From assembly GCA_025449575.1 (NCBI GenBank), contig JANWJB010000008.1, forward strand, positions 1 to 43,522: a stretch of DNA of 43,522 bases. Direction: 5' to 3'. Positions 8,696 to 17,601 of the stretch are shown piece by piece. The notes below the pieces were generated by a model. It worked only from the letters and a program-made list of their open reading frames with translations. It made no database searches and had not been told where the DNA came from. A program made the translations under genes and the position numbers. The DNA comes from Acidobacteriaceae bacterium. GTDB taxonomy: Bacteria; Acidobacteriota; Terriglobia; Terriglobales; Acidobacteriaceae. Numbering within the stretch: position 1 is the first letter of the stretch; each line of letters opens with the position of its first letter.

Positions 8696-10285
8696 ATGAA
8701 ATCTCGCATGCTGGCGGCAGCGGCTCTCACCCTCTTCTCTCTTTGTGCGCTCAGTCCTGTATTCGCGCTGAACGGTGAACCCTACATCCACGATCCTTCA
8801 ACGGTCGTCATGTCGAACGGCAAATACTTTGCTTTTGGCACCGGTGGCGGAGGCCTGATCTCGGACGATGGCTGGACGTGGCACAGCGGCGCTGTGCGCC
8901 CCGGCGGCGGAGTAGCTCCTGACGTGATCCATATTGGGGATCGTTACTATGTGGCCTACGCCGTCGGCGGCGGGGGGCTGGCTGGAGGCCATGCCAGCAA
9001 CGTCAAGGTCATGTGGACGAAGAACCTCGATCCCAAGTCCCCCGACTTTAATTTTCACGATGTCGGCGTGGTTGCCTCGAGCAATGGCGTTGAGGACTGT
9101 GACGCCATCGATCCCTCCTTCTTATACGAAAAAGGCCGGCTGTGGCTCAGCTATGGCACCTACTTCGGTTACATCCGCATCGTCGAGCTCGATCCCAAGA
9201 CGGGCAAACGTGTCGCCGGCAACAAGGCGGTGAACGCGGCGATCGACATGGAAGCCACTGATTTGATCTATCGCGACGGCTGGTATTATCTGCTCGGCAC
9301 GCACGGCACATGCTGCGACGGGGCTAACTCCACTTACAACATTCGCGTGGGCCGCTCCAGGAGCGTGCTTGGTCCCTATGTGGATAACATGGGCACCCCG
9401 CTGCTCAAGGGCGGCGGGAAGCTCGTGGCGGGCGCCGACGGCCGGCACATCGGGCTCGGCCACTTCGGTCGTATGATCATCGACAAAGATGTGGAGAGAT
9501 TCTCCATGCATTACGAGGCCGATATGGACCGCAGCGGCCGCAGCGTGCTCGCGATTCGCCCGCTGCTATGGCAAAACGATTGGCCGGTTGGCGGCTACAA
9601 CCTCCAGGGCGGCACCTATGAAATCCAGTCCCAGCGCAGCGGCGGCGCGCTCGAGTTGAATGTGGATTTTGTACGGATGGGGCGCTCCTTTCGCGGATTT
9701 GGCGGCTTCGGCGGTCCGCCAAGGCCGGGCGCTGCGAACCAGCGTCCCCAAGCCCCCGGCGCTCCGCGAAGCAACCAGCGCCCTCCGCGCCCCGCAGGTG
9801 GCTTCGGCTTCTTCCGCCCCCCAACCGGCCCGGTCAAGCCGATTCCCGACCAGACGCTCGCGCAGGATTCGGCGGTCTGGCCCTCCGGCAACATCGCTGT
9901 TGACCTCAACCAGTACATGGTTCGTCCCCATCAGATCTGGACCATTACACCCGTCGATAACGCCGGCGGCTATCCTGGTTCACCCTACTTCAAGATCCTC
10001 ATCGCCGGCACGGATCGCGCGCTGGCTGCAACCGCCGACGGCAACGTGATCGCAGTCCCCTCCTATACGGGCGCTCCCGAACAATTGTGGCGAATCGAGC
10101 AGTTGACCGATGGCACCTATCGCATCATGCCGAAGGCGATGCCCGGGTCCAGCGCTCCCATGGCCCTCACTGCGGTTAGCGCCGGCACGCCGGCGCTAGT
10201 CAAGTTCAATCCTGACGGCGACCAGGCGCGCTGGAACCTTATAAAGGTCGAGAAGTCGACGGTTACTGAATCCGCCGCTCAATAA
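8696..10285 (+). CDS. Secreted GH43 arabinanase-like enzyme with lectin-like tail
   Basis: GH43 enzymes hydrolyse arabinan, arabinoxylan or related side chains by inversion. The 529-residue protein has a signal peptide (residues 1-24, ending SPVFA) and a five-blade propeller. The three catalytic acids are visible: D33 in YIHDPS, D139 in DAIDPSFLY and E186 in IDMEATDLIY. HDPS, the LWLSYGTYFGYI block and GTCCDG suggest the endo-1,5-alpha-L-arabinanase branch. Residues about 340-390 form a linker very rich in Pro, Gly and Arg with little resemblance to the rest. Residues about 395-525 have three QxW-like strands (HQIWTI, EQLWRIEQL, ARWNLIKV), consistent with a ricin-type beta-trefoil. The ATG at 8696 has CGGAG five bases upstream. 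Confidence 0.88.
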   Translation: MKSRMLAAAALTLFSLCALSPVFALNGEPYIHDPSTVVMSNGKYFAFGTGGGGLISDDGWTWHSGAVRPGGGVAPDVIHIGDRYYVAYAVGGGGLAGGHASNVKVMWTKNLDPKSPDFNFHDVGVVASSNGVEDCDAIDPSFLYEKGRLWLSYGTYFGYIRIVELDPKTGKRVAGNKAVNAAIDMEATDLIYRDGWYYLLGTHGTCCDGANSTYNIRVGRSRSVLGPYVDNMGTPLLKGGGKLVAGADGRHIGLGHFGRMIIDKDVERFSMHYEADMDRSGRSVLAIRPLLWQNDWPVGGYNLQGGTYEIQSQRSGGALELNVDFVRMGRSFRGFGGFGGPPRPGAANQRPQAPGAPRSNQRPPRPAGGFGFFRPPTGPVKPIPDQTLAQDSAVWPSGNIAVDLNQYMVRPHQIWTITPVDNAGGYPGSPYFKILIAGTDRALAATADGNVIAVPSYTGAPEQLWRIEQLTDGTYRIMPKAMPGSSAPMALTAVSAGTPALVKFNPDGDQARWNLIKVEKSTVTESAAQ

Positions 10286-10580
10286 GCGGCTCGGCCGAGA
10301 GGCGCGAAGAGAGAAAGAATAAGTCCGGCGGCGTAGTAACGCTTTTGCCAGAAGTGCTCGCTTCGCCGATTAGCCGCCGTGATACGCCTTGCTTCAACGA
10401 CTGATCGCATCGGCAACTGTCCGCTCTTGTCCTTCGGGAACATCAACAAGTGGATGTGCCAAGCATTACAACATATTCATAGACAAAGAACCCATTTCTC
10501 ACGGGTTGCCGATCGTCTCAGATCCATTGCGGAACTTTTGTGCACAAATCTCCGTAAGAAGGGTGTTGAGGACATCATCG

Positions 10581-11366
10581 ATGCCGAAGTCTTTTCGCAC
10601 CGTCCATTCCCTCGCCCTTCTGCTTCCGCTCGCCGTTGCCCCATTGCATCTCTCAGCGCAATCGTCATCTGCCTCCCCGCCGCGCGTTCGATTTGAGGTG
10701 GCGTCCATTCGTCCGCACCCGTTCGCCGGCGACGAACCCTCCAACCGCCGGATGCTTCCGGGCGGACGCTTTATCGCCACCGCAACCACCGTCCGCACGC
10801 TCATCCGCATCGCCTTTGGTACCGACGATAACCGCATCTCCGGTGCGCCCAAGTGGGTTGATGAGATGTTTGACATCGACGCCATCACCGCGGACCACGC
10901 CGAGGTAAAGACTCCGGAGCAATTCCAGCAACTCATCCTCTCGCTCCTCGAAGACCGCTTCCAGTTGAAGTTCCATCGTGAGCAAAAGGAGGGTCCCGTC
11001 TATTGGCTCGAAGTCTACAAGCCTGGAGAGCTGGGTCCCGCTCTCAAGCTGAGCGCTCCCGACTCGCAGCCCGCCATGAGCAACAACTCGAACGGCTCCC
11101 GCACAGTGATGAAGGTTTCGAAGATGTCCATGGCTGACATTGCCGCTGGGTTGCGCCGTCAGGCTGGACGTCCTGTGGAGGACCACACTGGCCTCAAAGG
11201 TGACTACGACTTTCAGATCGAGTGGTCTCCCGAGGAAGCTGCCGATTCCGTTGATCCATCGCTCTTCACCGTTCTCAAGGAGCAACTCGGCCTGAGGCTC
11301 CGGCCTGCCAAAGGCAACATCGAAACGATAGTCATCGACCAGATCAATCATCCCTCCGCCAACTAG
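10581..11366 (+). CDS. TIGR03435 family 'soil-associated' secreted protein
   Basis: A 261-residue exported protein (signal peptide MPKSFRTVHSLALLLPLAVAPLHLSAQ). The family signature runs FEVASIRPH, GGRFIATATTVRTLIRIAFG, APKWVDEMFDIDA, LILSLLEDRFQLKFHRE and a C-terminal GLKGDYDFQIEWSPE, LKEQLGLRLRPAKG, VIDQINHPSAN. TIGR03435 proteins are abundant in soil acidobacteria and have no established biochemical function. The ATG at 10581 was chosen over the in-frame 10389 because GAGG lies nine bases upstream and the signal peptide follows directly. The 295 bases between the GH43 stop and this start hold no recognisable gene; a short CTCGGCCGAG palindrome lies just after the GH43 stop. Confidence 0.88.
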   Translation: MPKSFRTVHSLALLLPLAVAPLHLSAQSSSASPPRVRFEVASIRPHPFAGDEPSNRRMLPGGRFIATATTVRTLIRIAFGTDDNRISGAPKWVDEMFDIDAITADHAEVKTPEQFQQLILSLLEDRFQLKFHREQKEGPVYWLEVYKPGELGPALKLSAPDSQPAMSNNSNGSRTVMKVSKMSMADIAAGLRRQAGRPVEDHTGLKGDYDFQIEWSPEEAADSVDPSLFTVLKEQLGLRLRPAKGNIETIVIDQINHPSAN

Positions 11367-11377
11367 CTTTTCAAGGG

Positions 11378-11415
11378 TGGCCCATGCAAGCCTGGTTTTG
11401 GCTTGAGTGGGGCCA
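11378..11415. terminator. Two-tier hairpin between convergent genes
   Basis: An outer stem TGGCCC / GGGCCA encloses an inner stem CAAGCC / GGCTTG with a seven-base loop rich in T. It starts 12 bases after the TIGR03435 stop and before the convergent regulator stop at 11518, so a bidirectional terminator is plausible. No U-tract follows. Confidence 0.45.
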
Positions 11416-11517
11416 TCCGCCGCGTTTATGAATGGCTTAGAACCGGGGCGCCCGCACGGGGTGCAGATCCAGAGTGCTTCCAGAGCGGACGTGTCAGGCG
11501 CGAGGGATGCTCAGCGT

Positions 11518-13089
11518 TTACTGGGATTCATCCAGAACTTCAATACCCGAAACCGTAGCATTGTTCACGATGGGTTCGAAGGTCAGGTTAAGTTTGCCCT
11601 GAGCCGAGGGCTTGAGGTGGTAGAAGGTCTTGGTCAGAACGTGACGGCTTCCAGCTTCTTTATAGATATCGAAGTTGTCCAGCAACGTTTCGCCATTGCA
11701 CATCACCTTGAAGATTCTGCTTCCCACACCGCCCCCGCCGCCGGTCTGGTTTCCGAAGTAGAACTCGACGAAGTGCAGAATCAATGTGTAGCGGTCGCGC
11801 ACATCGACGGGAATGGCGTAGTTGAAATGCCCATATCGTTCCGTCGCAAACAGATCCGGGTCGGGCGATCCGTCAATCTCGTACCGCTGGTCGGACAGGT
11901 GTCCGTTCAGGTAATAGTTATCGGGCTGCCAGTGCTGGCCTTTGTGGTCTGTATAGGGAGTCCGTTGCATGACGAGACGGATGGGGAGTTGCTTGTGCGG
12001 TATTCCCGGCACGACTTCAATGGCGTTGATCTGAGGAGCGCCCCGCTCACTGGCAAAGCTGATATGTACCATCCCGTCGGCAGCGGGCGAGATGTCACGG
12101 AAGATGCGCTCATCGGCAATATCGTCTCCCATGGCGTCGGAATTAATGTCGAATCCCGACAGGGCCAGATTCCCGTTGATCCGGACAGTGAACGTGGAGT
12201 AGCTTTCGCTCGATGTTCCCGTGTTTAAAAAATAGAGGTGCGCTTCATAAACCCCGGCACGCAAGGGAATGTTGTAGGTTGAATCTCCCATCCGCCAGTA
12301 CTGGAACAGGAACGGATCACTGGTTCTGGCGATCGGCGAGTCGGGAAGGCGCCACGGTCCTCCGCCGTGAAAAAGTTGGTCGGCGCCCCATATATGACCG
12401 GCGCTGTCGGTCCGCGGCGCTCCGGAATAACCCGCCAGAATCCGCGCCGTAGTTTGAGCGGTTTCTGGCGCGCTGCTTTGGAGAGCGGGCGGGATTTCCG
12501 CAGCACCGCGCGCTCTACCACGAGCGCGGAAGAACACGACAATCGCAATCACAAGGACACAGAACAGTGCGAAACTCAGTCCTGTGAACAACACAAATCT
12601 GCGCCAGCCGGACTTGGAAGCCAGGGGCCCAGCATTAAGGTCTGGCGAGGAGACGCCTTCCGCATCGGGATGGAGGGTCGAGCGAGCACCGGTCACGGCA
12701 GCGTGCTCCTGGAGCCCACTGGAACCGGATGCGCCAGGACTAGCTGATCTCCGCGTAAACGTGGGAACGTAGGAGCCGGGAGGAACGGCCATCTGGATCG
12801 GATGGTCCCTACCCGGGCCCTTGTAGAACTCCGTCAACCTCTTCCTCAGCCGATGCGCCTCAACGCGAGCGATGGCGTCTTCGCTGGCGTCAAACGCGGC
12901 TTTGGAACGGCCGAAAACCTCGATCGCGATGGTGTACTCGCTAAGCTGATCGCTCTGGCCGGCGAAATACTTTTCGCCGATGTAGTGCAGAAGTTGCGCC
13001 AGCCTGGAGGAACGTCCCAGAGCCTCGATTACCGCTTGTAGTTCTGCCCGTTCTTCCTCGACCGACGCGAGCCCGGAAACATCCGGCAT
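11518..13089 (-). CDS. Membrane-anchored winged-helix regulator with two malectin domains
   Basis: A 523-residue protein with three parts. Residues about 15-112 match the N-terminal winged-helix-like domain common in acidobacteria (LLHYIGEKYFAG, YTIAIEVFGRS, DAIARVEAHRLRKRL, HPIQMAVPPGSYVPTF), whose last elements parallel the recognition helix and wing of OmpR-type domains. A Ser/Ala/Gly-rich linker leads to one transmembrane helix at about 165-187 (FVLFTGLSFALFCVLVIAIV). Two malectin-like sandwiches follow: about 212-361 (RILAGYSG...IWGADQLF...INAIEVVPG) and about 367-520 (WQPDNYYLNG...FVEFYFG...SGIEVLDES). Malectin domains bind di- and oligosaccharides. I infer a one-component sensor with sugar binding outside and DNA binding inside. 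The ATG at 13089 has AGGAG seven bases upstream. It is divergent from the TonB receptor at 13578, its likely target. Confidence 0.8.
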   Translation of the reverse strand: MPDVSGLASVEEERAELQAVIEALGRSSRLAQLLHYIGEKYFAGQSDQLSEYTIAIEVFGRSKAAFDASEDAIARVEAHRLRKRLTEFYKGPGRDHPIQMAVPPGSYVPTFTRRSASPGASGSSGLQEHAAVTGARSTLHPDAEGVSSPDLNAGPLASKSGWRRFVLFTGLSFALFCVLVIAIVVFFRARGRARGAAEIPPALQSSAPETAQTTARILAGYSGAPRTDSAGHIWGADQLFHGGGPWRLPDSPIARTSDPFLFQYWRMGDSTYNIPLRAGVYEAHLYFLNTGTSSESYSTFTVRINGNLALSGFDINSDAMGDDIADERIFRDISPAADGMVHISFASERGAPQINAIEVVPGIPHKQLPIRLVMQRTPYTDHKGQHWQPDNYYLNGHLSDQRYEIDGSPDPDLFATERYGHFNYAIPVDVRDRYTLILHFVEFYFGNQTGGGGGVGSRIFKVMCNGETLLDNFDIYKEAGSRHVLTKTFYHLKPSAQGKLNLTFEPIVNNATVSGIEVLDESQ

Positions 13090-13158
13090 GAAAGCGCTCC
13101 TGATTGGGTAGGGTCGGCAATTAAGGATATACACCCGCCAAAGCGAGTTTGCAACGCT

Positions 13159-13176
13159 GTTACAACAACTTGTAAC
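13159..13176. promoter_or_regulatory. Perfect inverted repeat, candidate operator
   Basis: GTTACAA, spacer CAAC, TTGTAAC: two perfect 7-base arms, AT-rich and so more like a protein-binding dyad than a terminator. It lies 70 bases upstream of the regulator start, in the expected place for autoregulation or for control of the divergent receptor. Confidence 0.45.
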
Positions 13177-13199
13177 GTGCCCAATATCGCCAATAATTT

Positions 13200-13216
13200 C
13201 AGCGTGTTACATGCTG
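13200..13216. promoter_or_regulatory. Near-perfect inverted repeat, second candidate operator
   Basis: CAGCGTG, TTA, CATGCTG: 7-base arms with one mismatch, 24 bases from the perfect repeat. Both contain TGTTACA on the plus strand, which suggests two sites for one protein. Confidence 0.35.
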
Positions 13217-13577
13217 TTTCCATGAACTCTAACATTTTCGTACATTATTAACCTTCCCACTCGAATTCGGCTTGACATACGGTTTTCAGACGGTCAATCG
13301 AACGGAACCGAGATGCCATTGGACGTTGTGAATGGCGCTCGGAGTATTCCGAAGATGGGTGTTCCGATTTCGTAGCCGATGCGTGATTCATAAATGCGGC
13401 ACAAAAAATGAAGAGGCTCGAAAGCCGCTGCTTTTATGCGATTTCATCTCCGACGACACCCTGATTGAAGGACCCCCTAAGTAGGCGGAGCCGGTTGGAT
13501 TGGCCATAAGGCTCTTAGCCTGAAAAATCGAAAAGGGTTCACGAACCGGTCAGCTTCTCATGGAGGGGAAAAATCCA

Positions 13578-16500
13578 ATGATGCAAGTCATACAGCAGAT
13601 GACGCGAACCATCTTGAGGGCGCGCAGAACGGCATGCGGAGCGGTCGCGGTTGCGGCGATCCTTCTGCTCTTGGCGCCATTGGCCACCGCACAATTCATC
13701 ACAGGCAGCCTGTCAGGAACGGTGCACGACCCTAGCGGAGCGTTCGTTCCTAAAGCGAGTGTGACCCTGACCACCCAGGCCACAAACGAAATGCGCACTA
13801 CCGTCACCAATGGCGCCGGGTATTTCACGTTTGCCGGGCTGACGGCGGGCACATACTCGATTACCGTTTCCGCACCCGGATTCCAATCCTGGAAGGTGAC
13901 TGGCGTCCTGTTGAATTCGGGCGATATTCGCACCGTTCCAGACATCTCGCTCAAGCTGGGCGCTCCCACCCAGACGATTTCCGTCACGGCTTCGCCATCG
14001 CAAATTGTGCCGATCGACTCGGGCGTCCGATCTTTCGTGATCTCCAGCAAGGATCTTGAAAGGCTCTCGCTGGAGGGCCGCGACGTCTCCGAGACCCTCA
14101 AGCTACTGCCCGGTTCGAGCATCTCGGCAGTAACGAGCGGAAGCGGGGGCGGCACCAGTCTGGACTTTTCCACAGTCGCGAATGTCGGCAGCGCGGTAGG
14201 CAATGGCATCTCGACCAGCGGCGCGCCCTACCGCGGCGGCTCGGGTTACCTGCTCGATGGCGTCAACATCATCGATGTCGGTTGCAACTGCTATTCGATC
14301 GTCACGCCCAATCCGGACATGGTGTCGCAGGTGAAGGTCGACCAGAGCTTCGGCGCCGACCAACCCAACGGCCCCGTCGTGATCAGCGTAACCAGCAAGA
14401 GCGGCGGGAACAGGTTCCACGGCGAAGCGTATTTTTATGCGCGCAACAATGTGCTGAACTCGAATACGTGGCTGAACAACTACAACAAGTCCCCAAGACA
14501 GTCCGGGGAGTGGTACTATCCGGGCGGCAATATCGGCGGCCCGATCCTGATTCCGCATACGCCCTTCAACAAAGCCGGCAAGCTGTTCTTCTGGGCGGGA
14601 TATGAATACGCCAAGCAACTACTGCCGTCGAGCACGCCATTCGAATCCTACATCCCCAGCGCGGGCATGATGGCCGGCAACTTCACCTCCAGCGGCGACG
14701 GCAACTCCGCGCTCTGCCCCAATGGATTTATTGCTGGAGGCACCAACTGGTGCGGCGACCCGACGGGATCGCTGGATGCCAACGGCAATGTGGTCAATTC
14801 CGCCGCCTTGCCGGTCGATTCCGGCGCAACCGCACTCATGAAGATGTTTCCGAAGCCCAATGCCAATCCGGCCACCACCCCCGGCGGCTACAACTATGTG
14901 TTTCCCTACTCGAATCCGCAGAACAGCTACACTTGGCGGGGCCGCGTGGACTACGACATCAACGCCAACAACAAGCTGTTTGTCACCTACCAGCAAGGCC
15001 ACACCCTCTTCCAGACTCTGGGGCACTTGTATTGGAACCCCGCCTACGACATTCCCTACCCCGGCGGCGGCCTGGATGAGCCCAATACGTCGCGCGCGAT
15101 GACCGTGGACTTTGTCAGCGTGATCCGTCCCACGGTCACCAACGAATTCATCTTCGGCTGGGGCTGGGCCAATGGGCCGACCACGCCCTCCAACCTGAGT
15201 GCAATCTACAAGGGCACTCTCGGCTATCCGTACAAGACGATCTATAACAGCGCCTCACTGGTTGCGCCGTCGCTCAACGCCAACTATACGGCGAAGACGT
15301 TCCCCGACATCTCCCAGCCCGCGCTTTTCGACTCCGCCGGCGTGTTCCCCTTGAAAAAACAATCGCCGTCGTTTGCCGACAACGTAACCATGGTATGGAA
15401 GACCCACACGATCAAGGCTGGAGCATTCACTGAACTGGTGGGCAACAACGGGGGAAGCTGGCAAACCCCCAATGGTTCCTTCAGCTTCGGCAGCGCGCCG
15501 GAGACGAACAAGGTCGCCGGCTCCAATGTCTCTCCCACCACGCTGATAGGAAGCACGAATCCCACAGCAAATCTGGTGATGGGCATCGCCAGCAACTTCA
15601 CCCAGAGCAGCTACGAGAACATTCAGGATCTGGCCAGCCGGAGCATTTCGGGCTATGTGATGGACGACTGGAAGGTAAACCAGCGTCTCACGGTGAATGT
15701 GGGCGTGCGTTTGGATCACGAGGGACGCTGGTACGATCGACAGGGCCTGGGCATGGCCGTCTGGTATCCACAACTTTTTGCGCAAGATGTAGCTATAAAC
15801 CAGACTGCCCATTCCATGGTCGTCGAGTATCCGGGCGTGCGCTGGAAAGGAATCGATTCCGGCGTTCCCAACGGCGGATCGCCGACCCGGCTTGCCTGGA
15901 CGACGCCGCGCGTGGGCTTTGCTTATGACCTGCAAGGCCAGAGCCAGACCGTCATCCGCGGCGGCTGGGGCGAATATGTGTGGAACGATATGGCCCCCGG
16001 CGGCGCGCTAACCACGTCGCAGAACGTGATGACTTACAACTCCCCCGGCAGCCAGGCCATTACTCTCGCTCAGGTTGGGCTGCAGACGCCGGCCGGCAAC
16101 AACCAGCCCGCCGGCAGCATCACCGCCAACGCTTACAACGACTACCAGAATCCTCTGACCTATGCATGGAACCTGACCGTGGACAGGCAGTTGCCGTGGC
16201 AATCGATGCTGGAAGTGGCCTATGTGGGCAACAGCACCCACCATATGCTCATGAATGAAGGGAGCGACGCAGTCGGCATTGGCGGCTCCGAGTTTGTCAA
16301 CCAAAACAAAATTCCGCTCGGAGGCCTGTTTGGAGCCGACCCGGTGACAGGCGCGGCGGCCCCCGCCGACCCTGAAAACAACTCCACATTCAACGTCGAA
16401 GACTACTATCCCTATTCCGGATGCACCAACAGCGGCGCCTGCTACGGCTATGGCACCAACAGTATTTCCGTGGGGTCGCACATCGGCATTTCCAACTACA

Positions 16501-17342
16501 ACGGTCTGCAGATCGCCTGGCTCAAGCAGCGGGGGCGCGCCTCCTGGGACTTCAACTACACATGGTCGAAGGCGCTGGGCGTCGTCAGCAGCACCTTCGA
16601 CGCTTTCAACATGCGTGGGAACTACGGCATTCTCAACATCGACCGCCCGCAGGTCTTCAATGCCTCGTACTCCTATAGCTTCGGGAACCTCTACCGCGGC
16701 GGCGAAAAGCTACTGAGTGGAGTCGCCAACGGCTGGAATATCTCCGGCACCACGACCATCCAGGAGGGCGGCAACCTGCAGGGCGGCAACTTGGGCCTCA
16801 GCATCCAGCAGCCCATCCCAGGCAATAGGTCGCAATTCGAATCGCTGACCTCTAGGACGTATTTCGGAACCGATGCGGACTCGATTCTTCCCATCGCCAC
16901 CTGCAATCCCAAAAGCGGACTGCATGCGCACCAGTTCATGAATCTCTCCTGCTTCGCCGCGCCCACCGTGGGCACGCAGGGAGACCGGCAAATTCATCCT
17001 TATCTGAACGGGCCGATCTACGACAACTCCGACCTCAGCATCTACAAAACCTTCAACGTCCACGAAGGGCAGAACGTGCAGCTCCGCGCCGCGGCCTTCG
17101 ATTTCATGAACCACTCACTGTGGGGCAGCACCGGCGGCAACCTTCTCTCGCTGTATTACTCAACGTCCGATGGAGGACACTCGTTTGCGCCCAACACGAA
17201 GGTCTACAGCAGCGACGGCGTGAGCCTGACCGGAACTTGCGGCGCGGGCTCCAACGTCTGGGGCTGCGAGAACCAGAAGGCTCCGTTCTCTGGCGCCGGT
17301 TATGCCCGGATTATCGAGCTTTCCGTTAAATATAACTTCTGA
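13578..17342 (+). CDS. Oar-like TonB-dependent receptor with carboxypeptidase-regulatory domain
   Basis: An outer-membrane active transporter of 1254 residues. After a signal peptide (about 1-38, ending ATAQ) comes a carboxypeptidase-regulatory-like domain at about 40-120 (GTVHDPSGAFVPKASVTL, YFTFAGLTAGTYSITVSAPGF), then a plug (LERLSLEGRDVSETLKLLPG, YLLDGVNIIDV, VISVTSKSGGNRFHGEAYFY) and a long beta-barrel ending in the aromatic terminal strand IELSVKYNF. Acidobacteria use this class in large numbers where Bacteroidetes use SusC. The ATG at 13578 has GGAGGGG ten bases upstream; the ATG at 13560 overlaps that site. The divergent malectin regulator and the following GH31 and GH3 enzymes suggest that it imports oligosaccharides from a plant glycan. 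Confidence 0.9.
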   Translation: MMQVIQQMTRTILRARRTACGAVAVAAILLLLAPLATAQFITGSLSGTVHDPSGAFVPKASVTLTTQATNEMRTTVTNGAGYFTFAGLTAGTYSITVSAPGFQSWKVTGVLLNSGDIRTVPDISLKLGAPTQTISVTASPSQIVPIDSGVRSFVISSKDLERLSLEGRDVSETLKLLPGSSISAVTSGSGGGTSLDFSTVANVGSAVGNGISTSGAPYRGGSGYLLDGVNIIDVGCNCYSIVTPNPDMVSQVKVDQSFGADQPNGPVVISVTSKSGGNRFHGEAYFYARNNVLNSNTWLNNYNKSPRQSGEWYYPGGNIGGPILIPHTPFNKAGKLFFWAGYEYAKQLLPSSTPFESYIPSAGMMAGNFTSSGDGNSALCPNGFIAGGTNWCGDPTGSLDANGNVVNSAALPVDSGATALMKMFPKPNANPATTPGGYNYVFPYSNPQNSYTWRGRVDYDINANNKLFVTYQQGHTLFQTLGHLYWNPAYDIPYPGGGLDEPNTSRAMTVDFVSVIRPTVTNEFIFGWGWANGPTTPSNLSAIYKGTLGYPYKTIYNSASLVAPSLNANYTAKTFPDISQPALFDSAGVFPLKKQSPSFADNVTMVWKTHTIKAGAFTELVGNNGGSWQTPNGSFSFGSAPETNKVAGSNVSPTTLIGSTNPTANLVMGIASNFTQSSYENIQDLASRSISGYVMDDWKVNQRLTVNVGVRLDHEGRWYDRQGLGMAVWYPQLFAQDVAINQTAHSMVVEYPGVRWKGIDSGVPNGGSPTRLAWTTPRVGFAYDLQGQSQTVIRGGWGEYVWNDMAPGGALTTSQNVMTYNSPGSQAITLAQVGLQTPAGNNQPAGSITANAYNDYQNPLTYAWNLTVDRQLPWQSMLEVAYVGNSTHHMLMNEGSDAVGIGGSEFVNQNKIPLGGLFGADPVTGAAAPADPENNSTFNVEDYYPYSGCTNSGACYGYGTNSISVGSHIGISNYNGLQIAWLKQRGRASWDFNYTWSKALGVVSSTFDAFNMRGNYGILNIDRPQVFNASYSYSFGNLYRGGEKLLSGVANGWNISGTTTIQEGGNLQGGNLGLSIQQPIPGNRSQFESLTSRTYFGTDADSILPIATCNPKSGLHAHQFMNLSCFAAPTVGTQGDRQIHPYLNGPIYDNSDLSIYKTFNVHEGQNVQLRAAAFDFMNHSLWGSTGGNLLSLYYSTSDGGHSFAPNTKVYSSDGVSLTGTCGAGSNVWGCENQKAPFSGAGYARIIELSVKYNF

Positions 17343-17356
17343 TCCACTTGCATATC

Positions 17357-17388
17357 GCCGCGAGGTGCAAGCACCTTCACCTCGCGGC
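17357..17388 (+). terminator. Perfect 11-bp hairpin after the TonB receptor
   Basis: GCCGCGAGGTG and CACCTCGCGGC pair perfectly around a ten-base loop, starting 15 bases after the receptor stop. It is followed by CATAAATTCC rather than a U-run, so it could be a terminator or a 3' stabilising structure that lets the receptor be expressed above the downstream GH31 gene. Confidence 0.6.
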
Positions 17389-17601
17389 CATAAATTCCAG
17401 GCGACGATCTGACTCCTGGAATAAAGAGCCCGAGCCAGCAGTGTGAATGGAGTCAGACCTCGTGGGCCTGACACGTTGCTACCGTGGTGGATCGGGACCA
17501 CCGAAGGGCGACAAGAAAAACAATCGAGCTAAGAAGCGCAGTCACGGAGATGCAAGACGCCAATGTCAGTATGCGCTGCAGGTGCGAAGGCTTTTTTGCG
17601 G

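Larger units (their letters stand above)
13090..13577. promoter_or_regulatory. Regulator / TonB receptor divergent control region
   Basis: This 488-base gap contains no gene. The half nearest the regulator is AT-rich and carries two inverted repeats sharing TGTTACA (13159-13176 and 13200-13216). A TTGACA at 13272-13277 faces the receptor, with only a poor -10 (CAATCG, 13295-13300) at 17 bases. A leader of nearly 280 bases would then precede the receptor, whose ribosome site GGAGGGG lies at 13562-13568. Confidence 0.5.

Noticed and set aside
14103-15026. Long minus-strand open frames inside the TonB receptor gene
   Set aside because: They are Val/Ala/Arg-rich antisense shadows of a strongly supported coding region.
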